Assembly: GCF_020144925.1 (NCBI RefSeq)
Contig: NZ_NSLC01000008.1
Span: forward strand, 155,667 to 219,666
DNA from: Afifella sp. IM 167
Lineage (GTDB): Bacteria; Pseudomonadota; Alphaproteobacteria; Rhizobiales; Afifellaceae
Direction of reading: 5' to 3'
DNA: 64,000 nt
Shown: in pieces, positions 30,854 to 43,017 of the stretch
Numbering within the stretch: the first letter of the stretch is position 1
Layout of the letters: every line of letters begins with the position of its first letter
Made by a program: the position numbers and the translations under genes
Notes under the pieces: generated by a model
Database searches by the model: none
Seen by the model: only the letters and a program-made list of their open reading frames with translations
What the model was told of the DNA's origin: nothing

Positions 30854-30937
30854 GCCCCTGCGGGTCGGGGTGGCACCTGTCGCTTCGTTCGCCGCGGCTT
30901 CTGTCGCCATCGGTTCCTTCGCCCATCACATCCTTCT

Positions 30938-30951
30938 TTGTGCCAGCGCAA
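30938..30951 (+). promoter_or_regulatory. NnrR/Dnr-type operator upstream of nnrS
   Basis: TTGTG-CCAG-CGCAA fits the NnrR-type consensus TTG(C/T)G-N4-CGCAA known for nitric-oxide-responsive Crp/Fnr regulators. It ends 54 bases before the nnrS ATG. A near-identical site lies upstream of the DUF1858 gene (33457-33470). Confidence 0.7.
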
Positions 30952-31005
30952 AGGGCGCCCTCCTTCCGCCGGATAGGCTCGCGCGAAAGAGCAGAGGCAG
31001 GGCCG

Positions 31006-32346
31006 ATGGCACATATCGCAACAGGAACGGGCAAGACCGCAACGGGCGGGCACGGGGATGTGGCGCTTGCCAGCGCCGCGACGGAGGGCGCACCGCGGCC
31101 GGACCGGTCGGAACCGCGCCGCAGCCGCAACGCCGGTCGGACGGACCGCGACGGGCGCGGCCGCAGGCTCGGCGTTCCGCCCATCCTCTCCTACGGCTTC
31201 CGCCCCTTCTTCTTCGCCGGGGCCACCTACGCGGCGCTCGCCATCCCGGCCTGGCTCGCCGTCTTCCTCGGCTACTTCTCGCCCTCCGGTCCCTTTGCGG
31301 GCAGCGCCTGGCACGCACACGAGATGCTCTTCGGCTATCTCGGCGCCGTCGTCGCCGGCTTCATCCTGACGGCCGTGCCGAACTGGACGGGGCGCCTGCC
31401 GCTGAGCGGCGCGCCGCTCGCCGGCCTCGTCTTCCTCTGGCTGACCGGCCGGCTCGCCGCATCCTTCCTCGCCGATCCCCTCGCGGCCGCCCTGCTCGAC
31501 CTCGCCTTTCCCGCCGCGCTCGCCGCCGCCGTCTGGCGCGAGGTCATCGCCGGCAGGAACATCAAGAACGCCCCGGTCGCGGCGATGCTCTCCCTCTTCG
31601 CCCTCGCCAATCTCCTGCATCACGGCGAGGCCGCCGGCCTGGTGCCCGACGGCTATGCGATCCGTCTTGCCCTCGCCGTCGCCGCCACGCTCATCGCCCT
31701 CATCGGCGGGCGGGTCACGCCGAGCTTCACGCGCAACTTCCTCGCCAGGAAGGGAGCGCCCCTGCCCGCGCCCTTTTCGCGCCTCGACGGCCTGGCGCTC
31801 GCCGCGACCGGCCTCTCGCTCCTCGCCTGGGTCCTCTTCCCGCTCACGACGGCAACCGGCGCCGCGCTCGCACTCGCGGGCCTCCTTCTCGGTCTGCGCC
31901 TGTCGCGCTGGAGGGGCGCGAGCGTCATGCGCGAGCCGATCGTCCTCGTCCTCCATGCCGGCTATCTCTGGCTCGCCGTCTCGCTCCTCCTCCTCGGCGT
32001 CTCGGTCCTTTCCGGGGGCGCGCTACCCGAAACGGCGGCGTTGCATGCCCTGACGGCCGGCGCGGTCGGCACGATGACGCTCGCGGTGATGACGCGGGCG
32101 AGCCTCGGCCATACCGGCCGCGCCATCGTTGCCGGCACCGCGACGCGCGCGATCTACCTTCTCGTCGGCGCTGGAGCGCTTCTTCGCCTCGCCGCGCCGC
32201 TCCTGCCCGCCCTCTACCTCACCCTCGTCGTGGCAGGCGGTCTCCTCTGGGCCGGCGCCTTCGCGCTCTTTGCCCTCCGCTATGGCCCGATCCTGTTTTC
32301 GTCGCGTCTCGGTAAGGGCACGATGACGGGCCCGCCCGCCCCTTGA
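31006..32346 (+). CDS. nnrS: NnrS family haem-copper membrane protein
   Basis: Polytopic inner-membrane protein (446 residues, about 12 hydrophobic segments) of the NnrS family, whose Rhodobacter founder binds haem and copper and which helps cells withstand nitrosative stress. Family blocks are LSYGFRPFFFAGATYAALA, WHAHEMLFGYLGAVVAGF, RVTPSFTRNF and HALTAGAVGTMTLAVMTRA. About 55 N-terminal residues before the first membrane segment are hydrophilic and Arg/Gly-rich. Start ATG 31006 follows GAGGCAGG; the open frame further upstream overlaps the araC gene and is a shadow. An NnrR-type box lies upstream and a Crp/Fnr regulator downstream. Confidence 0.92.
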   Translation: MAHIATGTGKTATGGHGDVALASAATEGAPRPDRSEPRRSRNAGRTDRDGRGRRLGVPPILSYGFRPFFFAGATYAALAIPAWLAVFLGYFSPSGPFAGSAWHAHEMLFGYLGAVVAGFILTAVPNWTGRLPLSGAPLAGLVFLWLTGRLAASFLADPLAAALLDLAFPAALAAAVWREVIAGRNIKNAPVAAMLSLFALANLLHHGEAAGLVPDGYAIRLALAVAATLIALIGGRVTPSFTRNFLARKGAPLPAPFSRLDGLALAATGLSLLAWVLFPLTTATGAALALAGLLLGLRLSRWRGASVMREPIVLVLHAGYLWLAVSLLLLGVSVLSGGALPETAALHALTAGAVGTMTLAVMTRASLGHTGRAIVAGTATRAIYLLVGAGALLRLAAPLLPALYLTLVVAGGLLWAGAFALFALRYGPILFSSRLGKGTMTGPPAP

Positions 32347-32418
32347 GACGGCGGCGCCTCTTGTCCATGATCCGGCCCGAAATCGCTGAAAGAAAAGCAA
32401 AACCGGGCGGGAGACGAA

Positions 32419-33120
32419 GTGCCGGGCCTCGACAGATCGCTGATTGCCGGCCTTGACGCCTTCGAGGGACTGGGACCGCGCGAGCTCGACCATATCCTCG
32501 CCGGCGCAAGGTCCGCGCGCTATGCCAGGGACGCCGCCATCTTCGAGGAAGGGGCCGAGGCGACGACCTTCTTCTTTCTTCTCGACGGGCATGTCCGCGT
32601 CGTGCGCACCACGCCGGACGGCCAGCAGGTCATCGCCCGCTACATCGATGCGGGCGAACTCTTCGGCATCGCCGCCGCCATCGGCCGGAACACCTATCCG
32701 GCCAGCGCAATTGCCGCCGTCGATTGTGTGGCGCTCGTCTGGCCGACCGGCCTTTGGGCCGATCTTTCCAGCCGCTTCCCCATCTTTGCCGGCAACGCCC
32801 ACAAGACCGTCGGCAAGCGGCTTCTGGAAACCCAGTCGCGCATGATGGAACTAGCCACACAGCAGGTCGAGCAGCGCGTCGCCCATGCGCTCCTGCGCCT
32901 CGTGCGCCAGTCCGGCCGCAAGGTGGAGGAAGGCATCGAGATCGACTTTCCGATCAGCCGCCAGGACATCGCCGAGATGACCGGCACGACGCTGCATACG
33001 GTGAGCCGCCTCTTGAGCGGCTGGGAAAGCGAGGGGCTGGTGCGCAGCGGTCGCCAGAAGGTGACGGTCACCGATCCGCACGGCCTGCTTCTGGTAGCCG
33101 ACGGGCACCGGCGGAAGTAG
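32419..33120 (+). CDS. Crp/Fnr family regulator, NnrR/Dnr-like
   Basis: A 233-residue regulator with GTG start after GGGCGGGAGACGAA. The cyclic-nucleotide-binding-like beta roll spans about residues 20-130, a long dimer helix follows, and the HTH is DIAEMTGTTLHTVSRLLSGW. It has no N-terminal cysteine cluster (one Cys only), so it is not an oxygen-sensing Fnr; NnrR and Dnr, which sense NO, share this layout. The position 72 bases after nnrS, together with the two TTGTG-N4-CGCAA sites in the region, supports an NO-responsive role. The 3' end overlaps the convergent DUF1858 gene by 53 bp. Confidence 0.88.
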   Translation: MPGLDRSLIAGLDAFEGLGPRELDHILAGARSARYARDAAIFEEGAEATTFFFLLDGHVRVVRTTPDGQQVIARYIDAGELFGIAAAIGRNTYPASAIAAVDCVALVWPTGLWADLSSRFPIFAGNAHKTVGKRLLETQSRMMELATQQVEQRVAHALLRLVRQSGRKVEEGIEIDFPISRQDIAEMTGTTLHTVSRLLSGWESEGLVRSGRQKVTVTDPHGLLLVADGHRRK

Positions 33121-33376
33121 GCGGGCATGCCGCGATCGCCTCGGCAAGGTCGGCGAGAACCGCCGCCGCCTCGTGGCCGTGCGCGGCACAGGCCTCGGCG
33201 ATGGTGTGAAAGCCGCCGATCGGGCAGCCGATGCACAGCATCCGCCAGCGGATCATCACGGCGAGCGCCGCCGGATGGGCGCGCATCAGCGCGTCGACGG
33301 TCGTTTCCGGATCGGGCAGCGCGAGACTGCCGGGCCCGAGACTGCCGGCACCGAGACTTCCAGAACGTTGGGACAC
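33068..33376 (-). CDS. DUF1858 domain-containing protein
   Basis: A 102-residue protein from GTG 33376, preceded by GGAGAAGG at 6 bases. Residues about 20-80 are a DUF1858 domain with the cysteine pair in RMLCIGCPIGGF and the following TIAEACAAHG; a related domain occurs in hybrid-cluster and NO-related proteins. The first 20 residues contain a short GSLGAGSLGPGSL repeat. The NnrR-type box at 33457-33470 lies 80 bases upstream, pointing to co-regulation with nnrS. The 3' end overlaps the Crp/Fnr gene. Longer in-frame starts would place the box inside the gene and are less likely. Confidence 0.8.
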   Translation of the reverse strand: MSQRSGSLGAGSLGPGSLALPDPETTVDALMRAHPAALAVMIRWRMLCIGCPIGGFHTIAEACAAHGHEAAAVLADLAEAIAACPPTSAGARRLPEAGRADR

Positions 33377-33456
33377 GGGGCGCCTTCTCCAACCTGCCGG
33401 CGGCAGAAGGCCCGCCGGATCGCTCTGGAGTATGGCGTCTTCCCGCCGGCCCTTCC

Positions 33457-33470
33457 TTGTGCCGGCGCAA
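33457..33470 (-). promoter_or_regulatory. NnrR/Dnr-type operator upstream of the DUF1858 gene
   Basis: TTGTG-CCGG-CGCAA on the plus strand, near-palindromic, differs in one base from the nnrS site. It lies 80 bp upstream of the GTG start on the minus strand. Confidence 0.68.
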
Positions 33471-33493
33471 AGAGCCGGCAACGCGCCCGAAGC

Positions 33494-36160
<2,667 letters not shown>

Positions 36161-36362
36161 GTCCGATACCGAAGGGAGAAACGGGAAAAAGGCGAGCGGT
36201 ATCTAGACCGCCCGCCACTTGCCTGTCTAGGCGAGAGAACCGCCGCATGCGAGCGACGGAAATCAGCCTCCCGGCAACCCCATCGCCACCGTGCCGAAAG
36301 CCTCCCGGCCCTCTGCGGCAGTCCGGACGGCGCCGCCCGGCGCGGGCCCTTCAGCCCGCGTC

Positions 36363-37454
36363 TCAGGCGCGCAGGCTCTCGTCCTCGTCCTCGTCTGCCT
36401 CCGGCCCGGAATCGAGGAGCTCGGCGGCGATCAGGCCGGCATTCTGCCGGATGGCGCTCTCGATGGTGGCAGCCACGTCCTTGTTCTCTTTCAGGAAGGT
36501 CTTGGCGTTCTCACGCCCCTGGCCGAGCCTCTGGCTGTCGTAGGAGAACCAGGAGCCGGATTTCTCCACGATGCCGGCCTTGACCCCGAGATCGAGAAGT
36601 TCGCCGGTCTTGGAGATGCCCTCGCCGTACATGATGTCGAACTCCACCTCCTTGAAGGGAGGGGCGAGCTTGTTCTTCACCACCTTGACCCGGGTCTGGT
36701 TGCCGGTGACCTCGTCGCGATCCTTGATGGCGCCGATGCGGCGGATATCGAGGCGAACCGAGGCGTAGAACTTCAGCGCATTGCCGCCCGTCGTCGTCTC
36801 CGGCGAGCCGAACATGACGCCGATCTTCATGCGGATCTGGTTGATGAAGATCACCATCGTATGCGAGCGCGAGATGGAGGCGGTAAGCTTCCGGAGCGCC
36901 TGGCTCATCAGCCGCGCCTGCATGCCGGGAAGCGAATCGCCCATCTCGCCTTCCAGCTCCGCGCGCGGCGTCAGCGCCGCCACCGAATCGACGACGAGAA
37001 CGTCGATGGCGCCGGAGCGCACCAGCGTGTCGGCGATCTCCAGCGCCTGCTCGCCCGCATCCGGCTGGGAGATGAGAAGGTCGTCGAGATTGACGCCGAG
37101 TTTGCGCGCATAGATCGGATCGAGCGCATGCTCGGCATCGATGAAGCCGCAGATGCCGCCCTTCTTCTGCGCTTCGGCGATGGTATGGAGCGCCAGCGTC
37201 GTCTTGCCGGAAGATTCCGGCCCGTAGATTTCCACGACGCGCCCACGCGGCAGGCCACCCACGCCGAGCGCGATGTCCAGCCCGAGTGAGCCCGTCGGGA
37301 TGGTGGCGATCTCGACCACCTGCCCTTCCTGGCCGAGCCGCATGATCGAGCCCTTGCCGAAAGCGCGTTCAATCTGGCTGACGGCGGCGTCCAATGCCTT
37401 GGAACGATCCATCGATTCTTTGCCTCCTTCGACGACGCGCAGTGGATTCGCCAT
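36363..37454 (-). CDS. recA: Recombinase A
   Basis: Strand-exchange and SOS-coprotease ATPase, 363 residues from ATG 37454 ([11 protein letters not shown]), preceded by GGAGGAT at 6 bases. Walker A is GPESSGKTT, Walker [19 protein letters not shown]2 loop [19 protein letters not shown]. The acidic tail ([10 protein letters not shown]) is present. An upstream open stretch in frame contains the promoter and is not coding. Probable LexA control through the site at 37507-37521. Confidence 0.98.
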   Translation of the reverse strand: MANPLRVVEGGKESMDRSKALDAAVSQIERAFGKGSIMRLGQEGQVVEIATIPTGSLGLDIALGVGGLPRGRVVEIYGPESSGKTTLALHTIAEAQKKGGICGFIDAEHALDPIYARKLGVNLDDLLISQPDAGEQALEIADTLVRSGAIDVLVVDSVAALTPRAELEGEMGDSLPGMQARLMSQALRKLTASISRSHTMVIFINQIRMKIGVMFGSPETTTGGNALKFYASVRLDIRRIGAIKDRDEVTGNQTRVKVVKNKLAPPFKEVEFDIMYGEGISKTGELLDLGVKAGIVEKSGSWFSYDSQRLGQGRENAKTFLKENKDVAATIESAIRQNAGLIAAELLDSGPEADEDEDESLRA

Positions 37455-37506
37455 CGGACTATCCTCCAAAGTCGAGCGGAAAACCACCCGCCCCTCTGTC
37501 CTTTGC

Positions 37507-37521
37507 GTACCTATTTTGTTC
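37507..37521 (-). promoter_or_regulatory. Candidate LexA (SOS) box and recA promoter
   Basis: GTAC-CTATTTT-GTTC is one base off the alphaproteobacterial SOS consensus GTTC-N7-GTTC. On the minus strand it lies in the spacer after TTGACG (-35 like), 53 bases upstream of the recA ATG, where a repressor would block RNA polymerase. Confidence 0.55.
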
Positions 37522-37581
37522 TTGTCCGTCAACCTTAAATATTTTCGTTTTGTTCTCCTGCCGCCGGCCCCAGCCGGCAGG

Positions 37582-38226
37582 TCAGCCTGAGGCCAGAGAG
37601 AAGTCTCCGACGCCCTCTTCACCCACCGCCAGAAGCCCGGTGGCGACGTCGAAATAGGCCGCGTGGAGGGCAAGCTCTCCCGCCTCTTCGCGCCCCGCCA
37701 CGAACGGGAAGGTTCTGAGGTTGTCGAGCGTCTGCAGGATCGAGGCCTGCTCCAGGCGCTCGAGATATTCCTCGGCCGGAATGCTGTGGCGCGCGGCGAC
37801 CCGCTCGGTCGCCGGCGCGATCAGCGACATCCACTTGCCGATGAAGTCGCCCGGCGAAAGTGGCTGCTCCTGCTCGGCGAAGGCGCGAATGCCGCCGCAG
37901 CGCGCATGGCCGAGGACGACGATGTGCTTCACTTTGAGCGCCTGGACGGCGAACTCGATGGCCGAGGAAACACCGTGCTGGGAAGACGAGGGCGAATAGG
38001 GCGGCACCAGGTTGGCGACGTTGCGCACCACGAAGAGTTCGCCCGGGCTCGCATCGAAGATCACCTCCGGCGAGACGCGCGAATCGCAGCATCCGATCAC
38101 CATGATCTCCGGGCTCTGGCCAATCTCGGCGAGCTCGCGGAAGCGGCTCTGCTCGGTGGGAAGCCGGCTGTCGCGAAAGGCGCGGTAGCCTTCCAGAAGC
38201 CGCTTCGGAAACGCCATCTTCGACAA
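37582..38226 (-). CDS. Beta-class carbonic anhydrase
   Basis: Zinc enzyme interconverting CO2 and bicarbonate, 214 residues, cytosolic. Zinc ligands are the Cys in [12 protein letters not shown] and the His and Cys in [12 protein letters not shown]; the Asp-Arg dyad is the DSR. The neighbouring [13 protein letters not shown] and [11 protein letters not shown] are family signatures. It sits between cckA and recA on the same strand. Confidence 0.95.
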   Translation of the reverse strand: MSKMAFPKRLLEGYRAFRDSRLPTEQSRFRELAEIGQSPEIMVIGCCDSRVSPEVIFDASPGELFVVRNVANLVPPYSPSSSQHGVSSAIEFAVQALKVKHIVVLGHARCGGIRAFAEQEQPLSPGDFIGKWMSLIAPATERVAARHSIPAEEYLERLEQASILQTLDNLRTFPFVAGREEAGELALHAAYFDVATGLLAVGEEGVGDFSLASG

Positions 38227-38265
38227 TCACTTAACTCCTGTCACACGAAGCCCGGCCGCCCGGCC

Positions 38266-40785
38266 TCAGCTCTCCAGCGCCTTCTTCACCGCCATCGCCA
38301 GATCCTTGAGCGAGAAGGGCTTGGGAAGGAAATGGAAGTTCTCCGTGTCCGGCAGGTGGCGCGCAAAGGCGTCCTCGGCATAGCCGGAAACGAAGATGAT
38401 CTTCAGCTCCGGATTGGTGCGCCGAAGCTCCTTCAGAAGCGTCGGCCCGTCCATCTCCGGCATGACGACGTCGGAGACGACGAGGTCGATCGCCTCCCCG
38501 CTCTCGGCCATGATGTCGAGCGCCTCGCGGCCCGAAGCCGCTTCGTGCACCTGATAGCCGCGGGCCTTGAGCGCCCGCGCCGCGAAGGCGCGCACCGCCT
38601 CCTCGTCCTCCACCAGCAGGATGCCGGCGCTGCCGGTCAGATCCGTCGGCTCGGCCTTGGGCTTGGCCTCGGCCTCTTCCGCCGCCTCCGGCTCGTGGCG
38701 CGGCAACAGCACGGAGAAGGTCGAGCCCTTTCCCGGCGCGCTGTCGACGTAGATGAAGCCGCCGGTCTGCTTGACGATGCCATAGACCGTGGAAAGGCCG
38801 AGCCCCGTTCCCTTGCCGATGTCCTTGGTGGAGAAGAAGGGCTCGAACATCTTCTCCATCACCTCCGGCGACATGCCGGTTCCCGTGTCGGAGATCTTGA
38901 TCAGCACATATTCGCCGGGTCGGAAGCCATCCTCGCGGAAATCGGCGCTCTCCGCCTCGCTCATATTGGAGGTCTTGATGGTCAGCTTGCCGCCGTCGGG
39001 CATGGCGTCGCGCGCATTGACCGCCAGATTGACGACGACCTGCTCCAGTTGGTTGACGTCCGCCTTCACCGGCCAGAGCCCCGGCTGATGCTCCACGGCC
39101 AGCTCCACCTTCTCGCCCAGCAGCCTGTCGAGCAGGTTGGCGATTTCCGAAAGCAGTTCGTCGAGCCGGATGACGCGCGGCTGCAGCGTCTGGCGCCGCG
39201 AGAAGGCGAGAAGCTGGCGCACCAGGTTCGCGGCCCTGTTGGCGTTCTGCTTGATGTTCATGATGTCCTGGAACGCCGGATCCGAGGGCCGGTGGTTCGA
39301 CAGGAGAAGGTCGGAATAGCCGATGATGGCGGTCAGCACGTTGTTGAAATCGTGCGCGATGCCGCCGGCCAGCTGGCCGACGGCCTGCATCTTCTGGCTC
39401 TGCGCGAACTGCGCCTCCAGCGCGCGCTGCTCGGTCGTCTCCAGCGCATAGACGATGGCCGCGTCCTCGCCCGGCTCGCCTTCCAGGATCGGGCTGACGA
39501 AGAAGCGGGCGCTTCTTTCCTCGTTCTCGCCGAACTGCGCGTCGACGGGCGCGATGTCGCCGCGCCGGCTGATCGCGGCGTTGACGGCAGCGTTGAGCGG
39601 GGCCCGCCCGGAAGCGTCCACGACGCTGGCGAGTTCGATGCGCCGACCGGCATCGCTGCCGCGGAAGAGCTTCAGGAAGCGCGCATTGGAGAGGTTGATC
39701 ATCCCCTCCCGGTCGACGGAAGCGATCGCCATCGGCGTGTTGTTGAAGAAGCGGATGAAGCGCCGCTCGGCCGCCTGCCCCGCATCGGCCTCGCCCGCCG
39801 TCACTTCCAGGACGAGCGTGCGCGAGGCGCCGAGCCTGCCGTCGGCGGAGACCGGCACTCGGTGCAGAAGGCGCACCGGCTTGCGCGTGCCGTTGGCGCG
39901 GGCGAGATCGACTTCGAGGACTTCCGTGCCCGTCTCTCCCCGGGCGCTCGCCGCCTCCAGCAGCGAAGCGCTCTCGCTGGTCAGGAAGTCGCTGATGTTG
40001 GAGCCGCCCGGCTCGAACTCGGCCAGGTCGATGCCGAGCCATTCGGCGAGCGTGGCGTTGAGATAGCGGATGCGCCCGTCCGGCTGCATGGAAAAGAAGC
40101 CGGCCGGCGCATGGTCGAGATAGTCGATCGCGTTCTGCAGCTCCTGGAAGATGTTCTCCTGGTGCTCGCGTTCGCGCGTGATGTCGGAGATCAGCCACAG
40201 GACGAGTTCGGGTTCGGCCGGGATCGGGTTCACCTTCACCCGGTACCACCGCGCCCCCTCGCTGCGCCCGCCGACGCCGCCCGGCATGCGAATCTCCTCG
40301 GCCGCCCGGCGCCCCTTCTCGGCCGCGCTCGCCAGCCGGTAGATCGCCTCCGAAGCGTCGGGACTCTCGGCGAAGAGCCGCTCGACCGAAGGCAGGTCAA
40401 CATCGCCATCGCCGGCGAGTTTCAGATAGGCGGCGTTGCCGCGCAGCGGTCCGGCGGAGCGGTTGCAGATCACTGCGCCCTCCCCGATCGCCTCGAAGAT
40501 TTCTTCGGAAAGCGCCGGCGCGCGCGAGGCGGCGGCTTTCGCGCGGGCAAAGCGGATGAAGCCGCCCGCGGCGAGGAAAAGGCACATGACGCCGACGGCC
40601 GAGAGCACGCCGAGACAGATGAGCACCACCGCCTCCGCCCATTGCGGCGGCACGAAAAGATAGGAGCCGGCGGCCGCCACGAGGCCGACCGACAGGACGA
40701 TGATACGGCTCATGCTGTCGCGGCGGGCGCGTGCTTCCGCCCGTCTCGTCTGCTTGTCTTCTATCGGTTCGCTGGTCACGGCCAT
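38266..40785 (-). CDS. cckA: Hybrid histidine kinase CckA
   Basis: Membrane hybrid kinase that starts the CckA-ChpT-CtrA cell-cycle phosphorelay. From ATG 40785 it has 839 residues: two membrane helices (about 28-45 and 52-73), two or three PAS domains ([32 protein letters not shown]), HisKA with His478 in [14 protein letters not shown], HATPase with [16 protein letters not shown] and GTGLGLS, and a C-terminal receiver with Asp772 in [12 protein letters not shown]. This order is the CckA order. The start has no rival likely upstream, since the extra open frame reaches into the intergenic region. It is divergent from the FliO-like gene. Confidence 0.94.
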   Translation of the reverse strand: MAVTSEPIEDKQTRRAEARARRDSMSRIIVLSVGLVAAAGSYLFVPPQWAEAVVLICLGVLSAVGVMCLFLAAGGFIRFARAKAAASRAPALSEEIFEAIGEGAVICNRSAGPLRGNAAYLKLAGDGDVDLPSVERLFAESPDASEAIYRLASAAEKGRRAAEEIRMPGGVGGRSEGARWYRVKVNPIPAEPELVLWLISDITREREHQENIFQELQNAIDYLDHAPAGFFSMQPDGRIRYLNATLAEWLGIDLAEFEPGGSNISDFLTSESASLLEAASARGETGTEVLEVDLARANGTRKPVRLLHRVPVSADGRLGASRTLVLEVTAGEADAGQAAERRFIRFFNNTPMAIASVDREGMINLSNARFLKLFRGSDAGRRIELASVVDASGRAPLNAAVNAAISRRGDIAPVDAQFGENEERSARFFVSPILEGEPGEDAAIVYALETTEQRALEAQFAQSQKMQAVGQLAGGIAHDFNNVLTAIIGYSDLLLSNHRPSDPAFQDIMNIKQNANRAANLVRQLLAFSRRQTLQPRVIRLDELLSEIANLLDRLLGEKVELAVEHQPGLWPVKADVNQLEQVVVNLAVNARDAMPDGGKLTIKTSNMSEAESADFREDGFRPGEYVLIKISDTGTGMSPEVMEKMFEPFFSTKDIGKGTGLGLSTVYGIVKQTGGFIYVDSAPGKGSTFSVLLPRHEPEAAEEAEAKPKAEPTDLTGSAGILLVEDEEAVRAFAARALKARGYQVHEAASGREALDIMAESGEAIDLVVSDVVMPEMDGPTLLKELRRTNPELKIIFVSGYAEDAFARHLPDTENFHFLPKPFSLKDLAMAVKKALES

Positions 40786-40895
40786 GAATGTCGAGATTAG
40801 CCGATTCGGATCGCGGCGCGGCGAGGCGCGAAGCGATGATTGCGCACGCTGCGCAACGCCGGGCAAAAGCCCCGCGCGCTGGCCCGCGCTCTGGT

Positions 40896-40924
40896 TTGAA
40901 TTGACCGGATATTCACGCTATTCT
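40896..40924 (+). promoter_or_regulatory. Candidate promoter for the FliO-like gene
   Basis: TTGAAT and TATTCT are separated by 17 bases, in the AT-richest stretch of the cckA/FliO-like divergent region. It would give a leader of about 43 bases, ending in a strong AAGGAGG ribosome-binding site 6 bases before the ATG. Confidence 0.45.
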
Positions 40925-40973
40925 CACCCGCCGGCCGCGTGGGTTGAGTGTAGCGTAATATAAGGAGGCGTCC

Positions 40974-42896
40974 ATGCGCGGTTTTCCCGGGTTGTCGGAA
41001 GGCGGCCTGTCGTTTGCGATCGTCCTGGCGCTTCTCGTCGTCCTGGCGGTCTTCGTCGGATATGTGTGGCTCTCGCGGCGTTCGCCGTCGCGGGTGCGCG
41101 CCGCATCCGGCTCGCGCAACACCCGCCTCCAGGTCATGGAAATCCATACCGTCGACCAGAAGCGACGGCTTCTATTGGTGCGGCGCGACCAGGTCGAGCA
41201 TCTCGTCATGATCGGCGGGCCGACGGATATCGTGGTGGAATCGCATATCGTCCGTGGCCGGCCGGGCCAGACGCAGCCGCCTCCGCGGCGGGTCGCGCCG
41301 ATGCCGGCGGCTCCCGCTGCGCCCGCCGCGGCACAGGCGCCGATGCCGGCGCGTGCCGCCGCCTCCGTCCACGCGCTGGAGCCGCGTGAGGATCGCCGGG
41401 GTTCCGCGATGCATTCGGATGGCGAGCGCAAGGCGGCGACCGACACCAGCGCCTTCGCGCCTCTGCCCGCAGGGCCCTTCCCGCTCGAGAAGTCTCCCGC
41501 CGCGCCGGCCGTTTCCGGCATGGCGACGCCGGCCGCGAACCCGGCCAACCCTCCGAGCCCTTCCGAGCCGTCGCGCTTCGGCGAGCCCCCGCGCGCGCTG
41601 AAGACGCCGCAGGCGGAGGCGCAGCCCGCCGAAGAGCCGGCCGAGAGCGACTTTGCCGAAGAAGAGCCGTCCGAAAAGACGGCGGCAACGACACGAGAGC
41701 CCCTTCGCGACGTGCTCTCATCCGAAGCGGAGCCCCCCGCAGAGGCGACCGCCGACAAGCAGATTTCGGAAAGCCCTACCGGGGAAGATCAAGCCGAGGG
41801 CGCGCCGCGCGCCGAAGCAGCCGCCGGCGAAATTGCCGGGCGAACGGACGCTCCCGCGCGCGAGGAGAGCCCGCTCGAACGGGCCTTCGCCACCCGCTTC
41901 GCCGCCGAGATGGCGCAGAGGGAGCCACCGCAGACCGAATCCCCGAAGGCCGAATCCCCGAAGGCCGAAGCGCCCCCGCCTGAGAGCCCGAAGTCAGAAA
42001 CCCCGCGGACGGAAACCTCCTGGGCGAACCCAGAGCCGTCCACCCCCGAGCCCGCGAACAGGTCCGCCGACCGCATGGCCGCCGAAGGCGCCTATGCCAG
42101 CGACGGCGCCCCGGATGCGCCCGAGGGCCCGGCTTCCGCCGAGACCGAAACCCGTGAGACGGAAGGCGGCGTCGGCCGCGTCCTCTCCGGCCTTTTCCGT
42201 CCGAAGCGCGAGACCCCAGCCGCGCCGGCCGAGGCGCCGGCGCGCGAGGTGGCCATTGCGCTGGAAAACCGTCCGGCCGGTCCTGCGAGCCTCGCCGCCG
42301 CGGCCAGGAGACAGCCGGAAAATGGCCCGGCGCCGGCAGAGGCAGAGCCGGCAGACGAAGAGCCGGCCGATCCAGCCCCCGTCACCGCCGCCAGGCCCGC
42401 CACCAGCTATTTCCTCTCCGCCCGCAAGGTGACCAAAGATTCGCTGCAGGACACCTCCGATCCGATCGGCGACTTGTCCCTGGAGGACGAGATCGGCGCC
42501 GCCATCGGCCTCGGTCGCCCCGCCCCCATCCAGGGGAAGGCGCCGGGCAAGGCGCCCGAAATTGCCGCGCCCGCTCCGGTCACTTTTGCCGGCGGCGCCG
42601 ATCCGAGCGCCCTTTCCGTCCCCCCTGCCCTCAACGAGGACGGCCCGAAGGCCGACAGGACGGCCGGGCCTGCCGCCCGCCCGGAACCCTCCTTCGACGC
42701 GCCCGCCCCCACCGGGGAGGAGGATCACGGCACGCAGCAGGATGAGCCGCGCAAGGCGCTCGCCAGGATCGATACGGAGGAGAGCATCATCACTTTCGAG
42801 CCGAAGCGGCGCGATGTCGGCCATGACGAGGAAGACCTCGAGGACGAGATGACCCGCCTCCTCGGCGAGCTGACGGGCGACCTGAAGCGCCGCTAG
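40974..42896 (+). CDS. FliO-like membrane protein with long disordered tail
   Basis: A 640-residue protein. One membrane helix (about residues 13-33) is followed by a FliO/MopB-like domain (LQVMEIHTVDQKRRLLLVRR, then HLVMIGGPTDIVVESHI). The next 450 residues are low-complexity Pro/Ala/Glu, with short conserved islands near the end (ATSYFLSARKVTKDSLQDTS; a C-terminal EDEMTRLLGELTGDLKRR). FliO proper is a flagellar export factor, but no other flagellar gene is in the window and the partner genes are cckA and dksA, so a non-flagellar role is likely. AAGGAGG fixes the start. Confidence 0.75.
   Translation: MRGFPGLSEGGLSFAIVLALLVVLAVFVGYVWLSRRSPSRVRAASGSRNTRLQVMEIHTVDQKRRLLLVRRDQVEHLVMIGGPTDIVVESHIVRGRPGQTQPPPRRVAPMPAAPAAPAAAQAPMPARAAASVHALEPREDRRGSAMHSDGERKAATDTSAFAPLPAGPFPLEKSPAAPAVSGMATPAANPANPPSPSEPSRFGEPPRALKTPQAEAQPAEEPAESDFAEEEPSEKTAATTREPLRDVLSSEAEPPAEATADKQISESPTGEDQAEGAPRAEAAAGEIAGRTDAPAREESPLERAFATRFAAEMAQREPPQTESPKAESPKAEAPPPESPKSETPRTETSWANPEPSTPEPANRSADRMAAEGAYASDGAPDAPEGPASAETETRETEGGVGRVLSGLFRPKRETPAAPAEAPAREVAIALENRPAGPASLAAAARRQPENGPAPAEAEPADEEPADPAPVTAARPATSYFLSARKVTKDSLQDTSDPIGDLSLEDEIGAAIGLGRPAPIQGKAPGKAPEIAAPAPVTFAGGADPSALSVPPALNEDGPKADRTAGPAARPEPSFDAPAPTGEEDHGTQQDEPRKALARIDTEESIITFEPKRRDVGHDEEDLEDEMTRLLGELTGDLKRR
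41937..41966 (+). repeat. Tandem 15-bp repeat in the FliO-like gene
   Basis: GAATCCCCGAAGGCC occurs twice in direct succession and encodes ESPKA-ESPKA, inside the disordered tail; imperfect copies follow (EAPPPESPKSETPRTET). The period is a multiple of three, so length change would keep the frame. Confidence 0.8.
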
Positions 42897-42930
42897 CTCC
42901 CGGCCGCCGGGAGGGCTCCGGAACGGACGA

Positions 42931-42966
42931 AAAAAACGCCGCCGGTTGCCCGGCGGCGTTTGTGTT
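42931..42966. terminator. Bidirectional intrinsic terminator (FliO-like gene / dksA)
   Basis: AACGCCGCCGG pairs perfectly with CCGGCGGCGTT around a 4-base loop. On the minus strand the loop is GCAA (a GNRA tetraloop) and is followed by TTTTTTCG, ending dksA; on the plus strand TTTGTGTTTG follows, ending the FliO-like gene. Confidence 0.88.
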
Positions 42967-43017
42967 TGTCCTTCGCTGCCCAGACATCGCTGCCCGGATC
43001 TTGCGGGCAGACCGGGC

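Noticed and set aside
37663..40800. 1045-codon plus-strand frame
   Set aside because: Antisense shadow of carbonic anhydrase and cckA.
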